13,715 nucleotides of DNA, taken from contig CAYPZI010000073.1 in the NCBI GenBank assembly GCA_964415185.1, positions 1-13,715 of the forward strand, written 5' to 3'. Numbering within the stretch: position 1 is the stretch's first letter; every line of letters starts with the position of its first letter. The notes beneath the pieces were generated by a model, which worked only from the letters and a program-made list of their open reading frames with translations, was not told the origin of the DNA and did not search any database. The DNA comes from CAYVBJ01 sp964415185. Lineage in GTDB: Bacteria > Bacteroidota > Rhodothermia > Balneolales > Balneolaceae. Below, in pieces: positions 1 to 7,956 of the stretch. A program made the position numbers and the translations under genes.

Positions 1-1
1 C

Positions 2-2299
2 CTCTCGGCCGGGTTGCTCTGCTGCCTGTTTATATTCAAATATGTCCTGCATGAATTGAGCTACGACCGGTTTCATAAGGATGCGGATCGGATTTACAGG
101 CTGGAGATTGAACAATTTACCGAAGACGGAGTATCCAACCGGTATGCAATGCACTCGGTGGACTGGCTCGATATGTATCCTGAAGTTGAGCTTGAAACAC
201 AATTTCTGAGATTTTTCGATGACTTGAATGTCGAAGCGAATGGCAAACAGTTTGTTGAGAACAGATTAATTATTTCAGACAGCACCTTTTTCCAACTTTT
301 TACTTTCGAGCTTGTGGAAGGAAATCCGCAAACCGCTCTTTTGGATCCGAACAGTATTGTCATCAGCCGATCAATTGCCAGAAAATATTTTAGCAGGACA
401 AATGTTACCGGAGAAACTCTGCTCTTTCGGGTTAGTGGCGACGATCGGGAAGTCCCTCTTACGATTAAGGGGGTCGTCGAAGACGCGCCTTCCAACTCTC
501 ATATTGCGTATGATTTTATTGGCTCCATCGATGTTTGGGAGGAGTTGACGGGAAGGCAAATTCCTAATAACAGGTATAGTTACTTTAAAATTCACGGAAA
601 TGTCGACGTTAGCGAGCTGGAAAAGAAAATCAGTGAACAAAATGAGGAACAATTTAAACAACTTTATCCCGACTTTGCTATTACAAACCGGTCATACCTT
701 CGGCCGATGAGAGACATTCACCTTCACTCATCGGCACTTTTGGAATTATCAGCCAACAGTAACGCTGCCTATGTGCATCTGTTTGCCATTATTGCCGTCA
801 TTATATTGGGAATTGCCTGCATCAACTTTGCCATTCTTGCAGCCGCACGTGCGGCCAAACGGGCCCGGGAAGCAGGCATGAGAAAAGTCTTTGGGGCTGA
901 TAAAAGTAGTTTGGTCTCCACTGTTCTGGCGGAAAGTTTGCTGCTGGCATTTTCCGGCATGATCCTGGCTCTTTTATTTGCCTGGTTTTTGTTACCTCAT
1001 TTCAACCTGCTTGCCGGAAAAAACTTTACATTTGCCGGACTTTTTTCACCCTCGTTTCTTTTATTGATGGCCGGGGTTACGGTTGTAACGGGGGTTGCTT
1101 CCGGATTCTATCCGGCCTTACTCCTGGCCGGTAACCACGCAAAAACCCTGCTGCATAAAAACATTGTCAAGGGCTCCCGGCGAGGACTGCTTTGGAAGGG
1201 TATGGTGGTTATTCAGATTGCCATATCGGTGGGCCTGATTAGCGCTACGTATATCATACACAAACAAATTGATTTCATTTTTACACAGGATCCGGGTTTT
1301 GATAAAGAGCAAATCATCACGTTTACAGGTATTTACGAAAAACAAAAACAGACTTTTATGGATCTGCTCAGTCGTCATCCTAACATTCATTACGTTACCG
1401 CCTCGATGGACACACCCGGTAGTAGTAAAACACTAATTTCAACTTATGTTGAGGCAGAAGGTAAATCAGGCTCCCTGACTTTTGATATCAGTGCTGTGGA
1501 TCATCACTTTTTTGATACCTACGGCATTCCGGTAATTGAGGGGCGGAATTTTTTCGAACAACTTGCTTCGGATTCAACCCAGGCTTTTATCCTCAATGAG
1601 ACCGCTGTGGAAGCCCTTGGGTGGGCGGATCCGTTAGGTAAAAATATAAAAATAAATGCGTGGGGAAGAGAAGGCTATGTAATCGGGGTCGTAAAAGACT
1701 TCCACTTTGCCTCTTTTCATAATCAAATTGCGCCGACGGTTTTTATCTATGAACAAAATTGGGGTGGAATTTCTGCCAAAATTCGATCAACTCGAACCCT
1801 GCCAACGACCCTCACCGATATTGAAAAGATATGGAACGAGCTACTTCCGGGCATCCCTTTCCGGTACGAGTTTGTGGATGAACAGTTAGCAGCAGTGTAT
1901 GAAACCGAAGAGCGGGCACAATCGCTGTTTTTCAGTTTTTCCGTGCTTGCCGTCATCATCGCCGTTTTGGGGCTGTTCAGTTTTACCTCCTACACAATCA
2001 GGCAAAAAACCAAGGAGATCGGGATCCGGAAAGTGCTCGGGGCCACGCTCTATGACATCCTGAAACTTTTTTACTCCGGCTACGCCAAACTGTTGTTGAT
2101 CGCCGTCCTGATTGCCATCCCGGCCGGATACCTATGGATGACAAACTGGCTGGAGAACTTCGCCTACCGGACGGAGATTGGTTTCGAAGCGTTTGTTATT
2201 CCCGTGGTGCTTGCAATTCTCATCATACTTCTTTCGGTCAGCCGGCAGGTTGTAAAAGGTGCCCTGCAAAACCCTGCAGAGGTTATACGTGCAGAGTAG
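2..2299 (+). CDS. ABC transporter permease, FtsX/MacB type, 5' truncated by window edge
   Basis: Inner-membrane permease of a MacB-like ABC system, which couples cytoplasmic ATP hydrolysis to conformational change in a periplasmic domain. The frame is open to the left edge, and the visible protein (765 residues) starts inside the first membrane helix, so about 20-25 residues are missing; the TTG at 14 is not the real start. Order: end of helix 1 followed by HELSYDRFH and DADRIYRL, the usual start of a MacB_PCD domain; periplasmic domain to about residue 255; FtsX domain with three helices and REAGMRKVFGAD; a further helix near 400; second periplasmic domain; second FtsX domain from about 640 with KEIGIRKVLGA; and the family-typical tail NPAEVIRAE. 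Two FtsX modules in about 790 residues is the usual Bacteroidota architecture. The substrate cannot be told, and no ATPase gene is visible here. Confidence 0.95.
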   Translation, partial: LSAGLLCCLFIFKYVLHELSYDRFHKDADRIYRLEIEQFTEDGVSNRYAMHSVDWLDMYPEVELETQFLRFFDDLNVEANGKQFVENRLIISDSTFFQLFTFELVEGNPQTALLDPNSIVISRSIARKYFSRTNVTGETLLFRVSGDDREVPLTIKGVVEDAPSNSHIAYDFIGSIDVWEELTGRQIPNNRYSYFKIHGNVDVSELEKKISEQNEEQFKQLYPDFAITNRSYLRPMRDIHLHSSALLELSANSNAAYVHLFAIIAVIILGIACINFAILAAARAAKRAREAGMRKVFGADKSSLVSTVLAESLLLAFSGMILALLFAWFLLPHFNLLAGKNFTFAGLFSPSFLLLMAGVTVVTGVASGFYPALLLAGNHAKTLLHKNIVKGSRRGLLWKGMVVIQIAISVGLISATYIIHKQIDFIFTQDPGFDKEQIITFTGIYEKQKQTFMDLLSRHPNIHYVTASMDTPGSSKTLISTYVEAEGKSGSLTFDISAVDHHFFDTYGIPVIEGRNFFEQLASDSTQAFILNETAVEALGWADPLGKNIKINAWGREGYVIGVVKDFHFASFHNQIAPTVFIYEQNWGGISAKIRSTRTLPTTLTDIEKIWNELLPGIPFRYEFVDEQLAAVYETEERAQSLFFSFSVLAVIIAVLGLFSFTSYTIRQKTKEIGIRKVLGATLYDILKLFYSGYAKLLLIAVLIAIPAGYLWMTNWLENFAYRTEIGFEAFVIPVVLAILIILLSVSRQVVKGALQNPAEVIRAE

Positions 2300-2310
2300 T
2301 ATTCAAAAAC

Positions 2311-2447
2311 ACCGTGTAACTCTGTGGTAAACACTGTGCGACACTGCGGTTAAAGACTGCACGATTAACGGACGTATAAATAGCCCGTTCTGGGCTTGGT
2401 TGTTTAAATACTTCTTGTGCCGTTTTTAAACCACAGAGTAACACAGT
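2311..2447. repeat. Inverted repeat pair, 18-bp arms
   Basis: The arm ACCGTGTAACTCTGTGGT at 2311-2328 matches the reverse complement of 2430-2447 at 16 of 18 positions, with about 100 bp between. Further CACTGTG and CACTGC words lie around both arms. It begins 11 bp after the permease stop. It could fold in RNA or be two opposed copies of a dispersed intergenic repeat; there is no sign of a transposase. Confidence 0.6.
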
Positions 2448-2512
2448 GTGATGCACGGAGTTTTGCAGTGTTTATATTCTCTTGGCGTTACACCGGGCTC
2501 TTGGCGGTTCCA

Positions 2513-2634
2513 AAGAGTGAGGGCGCAAGAAAGTAACCGCAGCGGGCGCAGTGTCTCGCAGAGGGAATGCAGGCTTTGTAACTGAATGCTTTATAACAAA
2601 AAATCTGCGGTATTAGCGCGATCTGCAAGAGACA
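2513..2634 (+). repeat. Dispersed intergenic repeat, copy A
   Basis: It aligns in the same orientation with 7935-8060 over about 120 bp. Shared blocks include GGGCGCA, GTAACCGCA then CGGGCGCAGT, AATGCAGG, and a terminal block of the type AAAAATCTGCG, TTAGCG or ATCAGCG, ATCTGC. I estimate about three quarters identity by eye, with small indels. Neither copy is in a coding frame. Confidence 0.75.
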
Positions 2635-2799
2635 ACCTCATAGGCTAAGGGGTTCAATTCGAAAAGCTATCCCCAAACAACCAATAGCAATAGAAGATAA
2701 CATTTGACTTAAAACAATTGATTTTTATCTGTTTTTTTGTTTAATACCATTAGAGATGGAATAGAAAGTTCCCACACGCAACCAACACCGGAGAGGACC

Positions 2800-4872
2800 A
2801 TGATTCGATTTTTGTGGATACTGCCACTATTTGTTGCCGCCAGCGCCGCGGCCCAGCCGCAAAACGCAGAAGATCTGCTGCGCCGCGGGCTGGAGCTGGA
2901 GCGGCAAGGCGCCCCCGGGGCGACGCTTGAGCTCTGGCAGCAGGCCACAGCCGAACCGGACGTACCATCGCTTGCCATTGCAACGGAGTTCCTGCGTATT
3001 GCAACAGAACATAAGCTCAGGGACTATTACCGGCCTGCTTCCGATGCGTTTTACCGGGTATTGACTGCCGATGACGAAGAAAGCGTTACTGCTAATAAAG
3101 AAGCTCTCTCGGCTGAACTGGTGCGCACCGGCTACCTTCTTGATAACAGACAGGTAAAATCGTGGGAAAAACTACTTGAAAAGAACGATCCGCTGCTTCT
3201 GGAAGAACTGCGTCTTTTTTGGGAGCAAAAGGACATAAACCCCGGCAGCAGTTACAATGAACGCCTGCTTGAACACTGGGAACGCATTGCCCACGCCCGC
3301 AAACATTATTTTTCTGAGTCTGACGGTGAAATTGATGACCGCGGCAGAATATACGTACGCTATGGCCAGCCGGATAAAATATCAGAAGGCCAGCTGCATC
3401 TCTCTCCGGCTGAAGTCACTTTTACCGTAAATCAGTTTTTTGTTTCGGCTACCCGTGTGGCCCGATCCGGAATTGATAACAAACTCAGGGCATTTATAAA
3501 ATCGCTCGAGAATGCTACTATGAATTATCACTGGAGCTCTGATAAATATTATGAGATTTGGGTGTATGACAGGCCGAATTCTGAAATGGAAAATAACCTG
3601 ATCCGGATTTTTGGCACCAAATCCGAGGGCAAGTTTACCGAACTTGGGGCTATCGATGAGATGATACCCTCACGGGCTTTCAGTATGTCAAACAGGCATT
3701 CATTTACAAATATTCAGACTCCCTCTGATAAAGCAAATGTCCATGAAGATTTAATTGTTAATTTTGATCTGACGCCCGGAATGGTTATGCAATTCCATTA
3801 CTATCAGCAGTTAAACAAGGTGGATAATTACTTCGGATATGTTTTTGATCAGGTCGACAAAGAGTTGCATACCATCAACAACGACAATACCTCATCATTA
3901 AAACACCAGGGTGGACGACTAAAACAGAAAAATCTTCACGAATTAAAACGGCTGCAAAACTCGGCTCCCGCCAACGTCTCAACCGATGAAAAAGCCCTTC
4001 CTTCCATCCCCTTTGAGGTATTCCAATACCGCTTTTTGGATGCCGACAACCAGCCGGTCTTCGTCACCTTCCTGGAGAGCAGCCCGGTCAACGTGGTGAC
4101 TGCGGACCTGTCGTATAACCAGGACAAGATGACTTCCGGCAGGCAAATTGAAGAGAGAAATCATCTGCTCGAATACTACAAATTGACTCACGGCGTGCAG
4201 CTACGAGATGAGCGGTGGCAATTACTCAGTCATAATCGCATGGCCGGGCCTATAATTATGGACCACGTTGAAAATACTCCCGGTAATTCGCTGTTTATCA
4301 TACCTTATGTTTCCGGAGAGCATACCCAGGTATTTTACGCCGAGCTTGAAAACCTTCATCCCGAATCGGAGCCCAAGACGGAAACGGTGTTTGCGCCGGA
4401 GCTGCGGGGACTTGGCAGATTGGAACTCAGCCAGCCTGAGCCTCTGATATTGAATGAGAATACCCTGATGGTCAGCGACCTGGTGATCGGTTATCAAAAA
4501 AGTGAGCCATCGCAGGAGACCTACTTTGATTTTGTAGTATCGAACCAAAGGCAGATCCCGGAAGGCGAAAACCTGGTGGTGCACTTCGAAGCCTACCGGC
4601 TCGAGAGCGATGAGGGCGGTATCGCCCGCTTTGAAGTGGATTACGAGATTCGTCCGCAGGGCGGGCTGCTGGGCTGGACGAAAAAAGATTTGGATGAATT
4701 TGACATCACCCTTGGCTTTGAAACCGACAGCGACCGCTTTGCCGAAAGCCTGGAGATCGAGGCGGCCGGGCTGCTGGCCGGCAAGTACGAGCTGGCGTGG
4801 ACCGTGTGCGACCTGCAAAACGGGCAAAGCCACGAGCAGCAGATCCGGTTCGAGGTGACGGAAACGGGTTAA
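2800..4872 (+). CDS. Secreted GWxTD-domain protein
   Basis: Exported protein of 690 residues. The ATG at 2800 is preferred over upstream TTG at 2737 because it follows a GGAGAGG ribosome site and begins a clean signal peptide (residues 1-19, ending ASAAAQ). Residues 22-90 are helical and TPR-like. Residues 138-194 match the GWxTD domain: a W/F-rich helix, then DDRGRIYVRYGQPD. The signature itself is degenerate, with GEIDD where GWKTD is usual. The rest is beta-rich, with a C-terminal module (about 520-690) shared with the minus-strand gene at the right edge: RGLGRL, IPEGENLVVHFEAYRL and RFAESLE occur in both. The GWxTD family has no settled function; proteins are typically extracytoplasmic and paralogous in Balneolota/Rhodothermota and Acidobacteria. 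The gene's ends are clearly more GC-rich than its middle. Confidence 0.9.
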   Translation: MIRFLWILPLFVAASAAAQPQNAEDLLRRGLELERQGAPGATLELWQQATAEPDVPSLAIATEFLRIATEHKLRDYYRPASDAFYRVLTADDEESVTANKEALSAELVRTGYLLDNRQVKSWEKLLEKNDPLLLEELRLFWEQKDINPGSSYNERLLEHWERIAHARKHYFSESDGEIDDRGRIYVRYGQPDKISEGQLHLSPAEVTFTVNQFFVSATRVARSGIDNKLRAFIKSLENATMNYHWSSDKYYEIWVYDRPNSEMENNLIRIFGTKSEGKFTELGAIDEMIPSRAFSMSNRHSFTNIQTPSDKANVHEDLIVNFDLTPGMVMQFHYYQQLNKVDNYFGYVFDQVDKELHTINNDNTSSLKHQGGRLKQKNLHELKRLQNSAPANVSTDEKALPSIPFEVFQYRFLDADNQPVFVTFLESSPVNVVTADLSYNQDKMTSGRQIEERNHLLEYYKLTHGVQLRDERWQLLSHNRMAGPIIMDHVENTPGNSLFIIPYVSGEHTQVFYAELENLHPESEPKTETVFAPELRGLGRLELSQPEPLILNENTLMVSDLVIGYQKSEPSQETYFDFVVSNQRQIPEGENLVVHFEAYRLESDEGGIARFEVDYEIRPQGGLLGWTKKDLDEFDITLGFETDSDRFAESLEIEAAGLLAGKYELAWTVCDLQNGQSHEQQIRFEVTETG

Positions 4873-5132
4873 TTGCAGTTTACGGAATACATGTAAGATT
4901 CATCACGAATGTGATCGGGACTGGTTGTGAATAAATACGATGAGCTTAAGTCTGGCCCAGTGTCATCCCGGTATTAGGCTTGATAGAATTGGCAGCTGTT
5001 TTGAAAATCATTGTTAAACAATATTGAACACTTGAATTATTTTAAAACCACATATTCGAATATAACTCTGTTATATTTTGTGATGCACTCTTAAAAAAAT
5101 CTTGTCATCGGCCAGTACGTCTGATCGGTGTT

Positions 5133-5184
5133 CAAATTCAGGAATTAAATTAAGTATACAAATTCGGGAGTCGAATTAGGTACA
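5133..5184 (+). repeat. Tandem imperfect 26-bp direct repeat, possible operator
   Basis: Unit 1 (5133-5158) and unit 2 (5159-5184) both begin CAAATTC and align without gaps at 20 of 26 positions; all six differences are transitions. It sits about 130 bp upstream of the RiPP precursor start. A 26-bp spacing is about two and a half helical turns, so two sites for a dimeric regulator is one reading. This is inference. Confidence 0.45.
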
Positions 5185-5298
5185 CACATTACGTACAATT
5201 TTTTATTGTTTCTTTGACCAGAGGGTTTTTATTTGTAAGCAGAGCTTTAAAAGGCGTAACCCGAAAAGCCTTGGAAAGAGTAGGGACTAAACAACACC

Positions 5299-5306
5299 AA
5301 AGGTGG
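5299..5306 (+). promoter_or_regulatory. Ribosome binding site deciding the RiPP precursor start
   Basis: AAAGGTGG ends 5 nt before ATG 5312. It would overlap the alternative GTG start at 5303, so the ATG is chosen. Confidence 0.6.
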
Positions 5307-5311
5307 ATACC

Positions 5312-5533
5312 ATGAAAGAAGAAAAAAAGAAAAGGCTAAACCTGGACGAACTAAAAGTACAAAGTTTTGTGACTTCTCTTCCAGAAACCAAATTCAATAC
5401 GATTAAGGGTGGGGATGATTGTGAAAGTCTTGATCCGAATATTTGTGAATGTGAAAATGAAAGTTGCGACGGGGGAACAGGAGGAGGAGCACCTGCAACT
5501 TTTTTACCTGCAACTTGTGGAGTTGGATGTTGA
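5312..5533 (+). CDS. Cys-rich RiPP precursor with pinensin-like Gly-Gly leader
   Basis: Precursor peptide of 73 residues. The leader (1-34) is basic at the start and contains LNLDELKVQSFVTSLP, closely matching the leader type annotated as pinensin-family lanthipeptides in Bacteroidota, and ends IKGG at 31-34, a double-glycine cleavage site. The 39-residue core is acidic then Gly-rich, with six Cys (37, 45, 47, 52, 69, 73) and few Ser/Thr (39, 51, 56, 63, 68). Ser51-Cys52 and Thr68-Cys69 are adjacent; six Cys also allow disulfides. If modified like pinensins, Ser/Thr would be dehydrated and joined to Cys, but no LanB/LanC-type enzyme or exporter is in the window. The gene is followed after 103 bp by two secreted proteins. 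Identification as a Gly-Gly precursor is strong; that it is a true lanthipeptide is inference. Confidence 0.85.
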   Translation: MKEEKKKRLNLDELKVQSFVTSLPETKFNTIKGGDDCESLDPNICECENESCDGGTGGGAPATFLPATCGVGC

Positions 5534-5551
5534 ATTTATGACGTATATTTG
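5523..5551 (+). promoter_or_regulatory. Possible Bacteroidota-type promoter for the CarboxypepD_reg pair
   Basis: TATATTTG at 5544-5551 fits the TAnnTTTG -7 element exactly, with TTG at 5523-5525 and an 18-bp spacer fitting the -33 element. It overlaps the end of the RiPP gene and lies about 85 bp before ATG 5637, so the pair could be transcribed separately from the peptide. Confidence 0.35.
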
Positions 5552-5636
5552 CAACAATCTGAGTAGGTGAAATATTATTTTTGCCACTGTTTCCGTTCCA
5601 CATATTTGATTGGTCCCAGAGGAGGGTTTAAAACAT

Positions 5637-6770
5637 ATGAAGATAATTAAATTAAGTACTTATTTATTTATTTATCTTTTAATGAATACTTCAAGCATTT
5701 TTTCTCAAAACAATAAAATTTCCGGAGTAGTTATAGAGAGTAAAAACAACGAACCAATCACGGGAGCTCATGTGTTTTTTGATAACACTACTATTGGAAC
5801 GATAACTGATGAATCGGGAAAATTCAGCCTCAGTGGTATCCAGCCGGGTATATATAAATTAGTCATTACCTATGTGGGTTATATAACCTTTGAAAAGGTG
5901 TTATCAATTCCCATGCAAGGCTCAGATTATTTAAGTGTAAAATTGGAGCAAGATCAGTTGCAATTAGAGAGAATTGAAGTCAAAAGTGAAGTCCCACGGG
6001 AATGGCTTAGAAACCTTAAAAAATTTGAAGCCCTTTTCCTGGGTGATACCTCTAATGCCTTACAGACTGAAATCGAGAACCCGCATGTGCTTGAATTCAC
6101 AAACGAGGGAACTCTGTTTAAAGCTACTGCCGGGGAACCACTGCTCATCTATAATCACGCTCTCGGTTACGAAATTACCTATTTTCTAAAAGAGTTTGTT
6201 TTTGAAAACAATACTATTAAAATTAAGGCTGCCGCAAGATATAAAGAAATGGCAACTGATGATTCTTCGGAACTTGAGATATGGGCAAGAGAAAGAAAAC
6301 GGTCTTATTTTGGATCATTTAAGCATTTTATTAACTCACTACAGGAAGGGGCTGTTCATGCAGAAGGTTTCAGGCTTTATTATCAAACAAATAGAAAGAT
6401 TATTACAAATAGTCCCGGAACAAGGCGAGTGGATTGGCCTCAATATCTGATATCCAAAAGTGAGGACAATGAAAATGTGATTGTCTTACAAACAGATAAT
6501 AAAAATTTTCCTTATTTAAGAGTTGACTATCTGGAAGAATCACCAGAAAAACGAATCAAAGAAAAATACAGGCTTCGCTCCAATTTAACTTATCAATCAT
6601 CTTTTATCTATTTTCCAAATGAAAAAGCTGTTATAGACTTATACACGACAAACTCAAAAGATCCATATGTACCTTTGTTATACGGATACTGGGGATGGAC
6701 AAGCAGAATTCCCGATCTTTTACCTCAGGATTTTTCAATAGAAGGTTATGAGCATTCAACAATAAAATGA
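5637..6770 (+). CDS. Secreted CarboxypepD_reg-like domain protein, first of a paralogous pair
   Basis: 377 residues. ATG 5637 is chosen over TTG 5610 because it follows GAGGAGGG (5619-5626) and starts a signal peptide (residues 1-24, ending IFSQ). Residues about 27-105 form a carboxypeptidase-regulatory-like beta sandwich: ISGVVIE, then EPITGAHV, TIGTITDESGKFSL, PGIYKLVITYVGY. A second, uncharacterised conserved region follows, from EWLRNLKKFEALFLG and NALQTEIENP to HALGYEITYFL and FGSFKHFINSL, and is matched segment by segment in the next gene. There is no TonB plug or barrel, so this is not a SusC-type receptor; it is a short secreted or outer-membrane-associated protein of unknown role. 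The stop overlaps the next ATG by 4 bp (ATGA), implying translational coupling. Noticeably AT-rich compared with the flanking GWxTD genes. Confidence 0.85.
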   Translation: MKIIKLSTYLFIYLLMNTSSIFSQNNKISGVVIESKNNEPITGAHVFFDNTTIGTITDESGKFSLSGIQPGIYKLVITYVGYITFEKVLSIPMQGSDYLSVKLEQDQLQLERIEVKSEVPREWLRNLKKFEALFLGDTSNALQTEIENPHVLEFTNEGTLFKATAGEPLLIYNHALGYEITYFLKEFVFENNTIKIKAAARYKEMATDDSSELEIWARERKRSYFGSFKHFINSLQEGAVHAEGFRLYYQTNRKIITNSPGTRRVDWPQYLISKSEDNENVIVLQTDNKNFPYLRVDYLEESPEKRIKEKYRLRSNLTYQSSFIYFPNEKAVIDLYTTNSKDPYVPLLYGYWGWTSRIPDLLPQDFSIEGYEHSTIK

Positions 6771-7909
6771 GTAAAAGAAGATATCAAAACAATAATAACG
6801 ATATTGCAAAGAGCAGATCTGTTCCATCATTTTTATTTCTTTTTATGCTCATCTCGCTTTTTTTTATTTCAATGCCTGCTACTTACGCACAACAAGTTAC
6901 GGGTACAATTCAGGGCAGGCTTCTTGATGCTGCTGATAAAAAACCTTTACCTTCAGCAAATATTTATCTTTCAAATACGACTTTTGGAGCAACAAGCAGC
7001 ACCGGCGGATCATTTGAAATAAAAAATATACCCCCGGGCAATTACACGCTTGTATTTCGATTTATAGGTTACAATCAATATTCCATGCCTGTGGAAATAA
7101 GGGAAGATGATGTTTTGAATGTCGGTACAGTAAGTATTGAACCTGATCTTGTCCAACTGGAGGATCTTAGTGTTAAAGGCAGGCGGTCAAAGGAGTGGGA
7201 GAGAAATCTGAAAGATTTTGAAACAGCGTTTTTGGGCAGTTCCAGTAATGCTGAAAAGACAGAAATCAAAAACCCTGAGATTATTAATTTTTCGAAGGAT
7301 CCGGATACCAATAATCTGGTAGCAGATGCAGCAGATGAGCTGCGAATTGTTAACGAGGCACTGGGTTATGAAATCTTTATTACCCTTTCCTTTTTTTCCT
7401 GGAGCATTCGGAATGATGCCGGACGTTATTTTTACACTGCAAGATTTGAAGAACTTGAACCCGCAAATGAAAAACAACGTGTATTGTGGCATGAAAAAAG
7501 AGAGATTACGTATATTGGATCATTCCGGCATTTTCTGAAATCATTGGCAGAAGGTGAGACAGATAATACATTTCATTATACAAATGGTTACATAGAACCT
7601 GTAGAAGAGCTCGCTGCCGCAGAAGGTGAACCGGATTTGATTAAAAAATTGTTTACCCGTCTGATTCAGGCTGAAAATGATGAACTGGAATTCAGGATTA
7701 TTCGTCACCGTACAGATAGCCCTTTAAAAATCAGGTACAGAGGGGCAAGACGGTATGAATCTGAAATTGAACCCAAACATGACGATTACCTTTATATTGA
7801 CAGGTTTGGCAATTTATTAAACCCCGAAAACATCATTTTTTCAGGTTTTTGGAGCAACTACCGTATGGCGGATTTTTTACCGTATAATTACGTGCCGGAA
7901 GATCAATAA
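6767..7909 (+). CDS. Secreted CarboxypepD_reg-like domain protein, second of the pair
   Basis: 380 residues, starting at the ATG inside the ATGA overlap with the preceding gene. The polar N-terminal stretch (1-17) is unusually long before the hydrophobic signal segment (18-42, ending ATYAQQ); a start at the internal ATG near 6845 would give a shorter signal, but the overlap argues for 6767. Residues about 47-120 are the CarboxypepD_reg-like sandwich (GRLLDAADKKPLPSANIYL, STGGSFEIKNIPPGNYTL, FRFIGY). The conserved second region recurs: EWERNLKDFETAFLG, NAEKTEIKNP, EALGYEIF, IGSFRHFLKSLAEG. The pair are ancient tandem duplicates, clearly homologous but well diverged. Function unknown; neighbours suggest a link with the upstream RiPP peptide, by position only. 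Confidence 0.85.
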   Translation: MSKRRYQNNNNDIAKSRSVPSFLFLFMLISLFFISMPATYAQQVTGTIQGRLLDAADKKPLPSANIYLSNTTFGATSSTGGSFEIKNIPPGNYTLVFRFIGYNQYSMPVEIREDDVLNVGTVSIEPDLVQLEDLSVKGRRSKEWERNLKDFETAFLGSSSNAEKTEIKNPEIINFSKDPDTNNLVADAADELRIVNEALGYEIFITLSFFSWSIRNDAGRYFYTARFEELEPANEKQRVLWHEKREITYIGSFRHFLKSLAEGETDNTFHYTNGYIEPVEELAAAEGEPDLIKKLFTRLIQAENDELEFRIIRHRTDSPLKIRYRGARRYESEIEPKHDDYLYIDRFGNLLNPENIIFSGFWSNYRMADFLPYNYVPEDQ

Positions 7910-7921
7910 ATGATTTAATCT

Positions 7922-7956
7922 CTCTTTGCGATTTCAGAAAGTAAGGGCGCAAAGAG
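7922..7956. repeat. Perfect 9-bp inverted repeat after the CarboxypepD_reg pair
   Basis: CTCTTTGCG (7922-7930) and CGCAAAGAG (7948-7956) are exact inverse copies with a 17-nt loop, 12 bp after the stop codon. No T-run follows on either strand, so a rho-independent terminator is not supported; it may be the outer end of repeat copy B. Confidence 0.5.

Larger units (their letters stand above)
2300..2799. other. Gene-free spacer with dispersed repeats
   Basis: No credible coding frame is seen. The spacer holds an inverted CTCTGTGG-type repeat pair (2311-2447), a small hairpin AGCCC-GTTCT-GGGCT at 2382-2396 with only a weak T-rich tail, and a 120-bp dispersed repeat (2513-2634) that recurs near 7935. 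From about 2690 the DNA turns AT-rich ahead of the GWxTD gene, where a promoter is expected, but I found no exact TAnnTTTG element. Confidence 0.6.
4873..5311. other. Gene-free leader region upstream of RiPP precursor
   Basis: AT-rich, with no credible gene. A short hairpin ATCAC-GAAT-GTGAT (4902-4915) follows the GWxTD stop but has no T-run. A 26-bp tandem repeat lies at 5133-5184. A small AAGGC/GCCTT inverted repeat is near 5253-5274. The precursor's promoter should be here, but no exact TAnnTTTG box was found. Confidence 0.5.

Noticed and set aside
2382..2396. Hairpin AGCCC-GTTCT-GGGCT as permease terminator
   Set aside because: Only five pairs and the tail is TTGGTTGTTT, not a clean T-run.
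4222..4833. 203-residue minus-strand open frame inside the GWxTD gene
   Set aside because: Antisense shadow of a well-supported coding region; no start context and no domain.
4902..4915. Hairpin ATCAC-GAAT-GTGAT as GWxTD terminator
   Set aside because: Short stem with no T-run after it.
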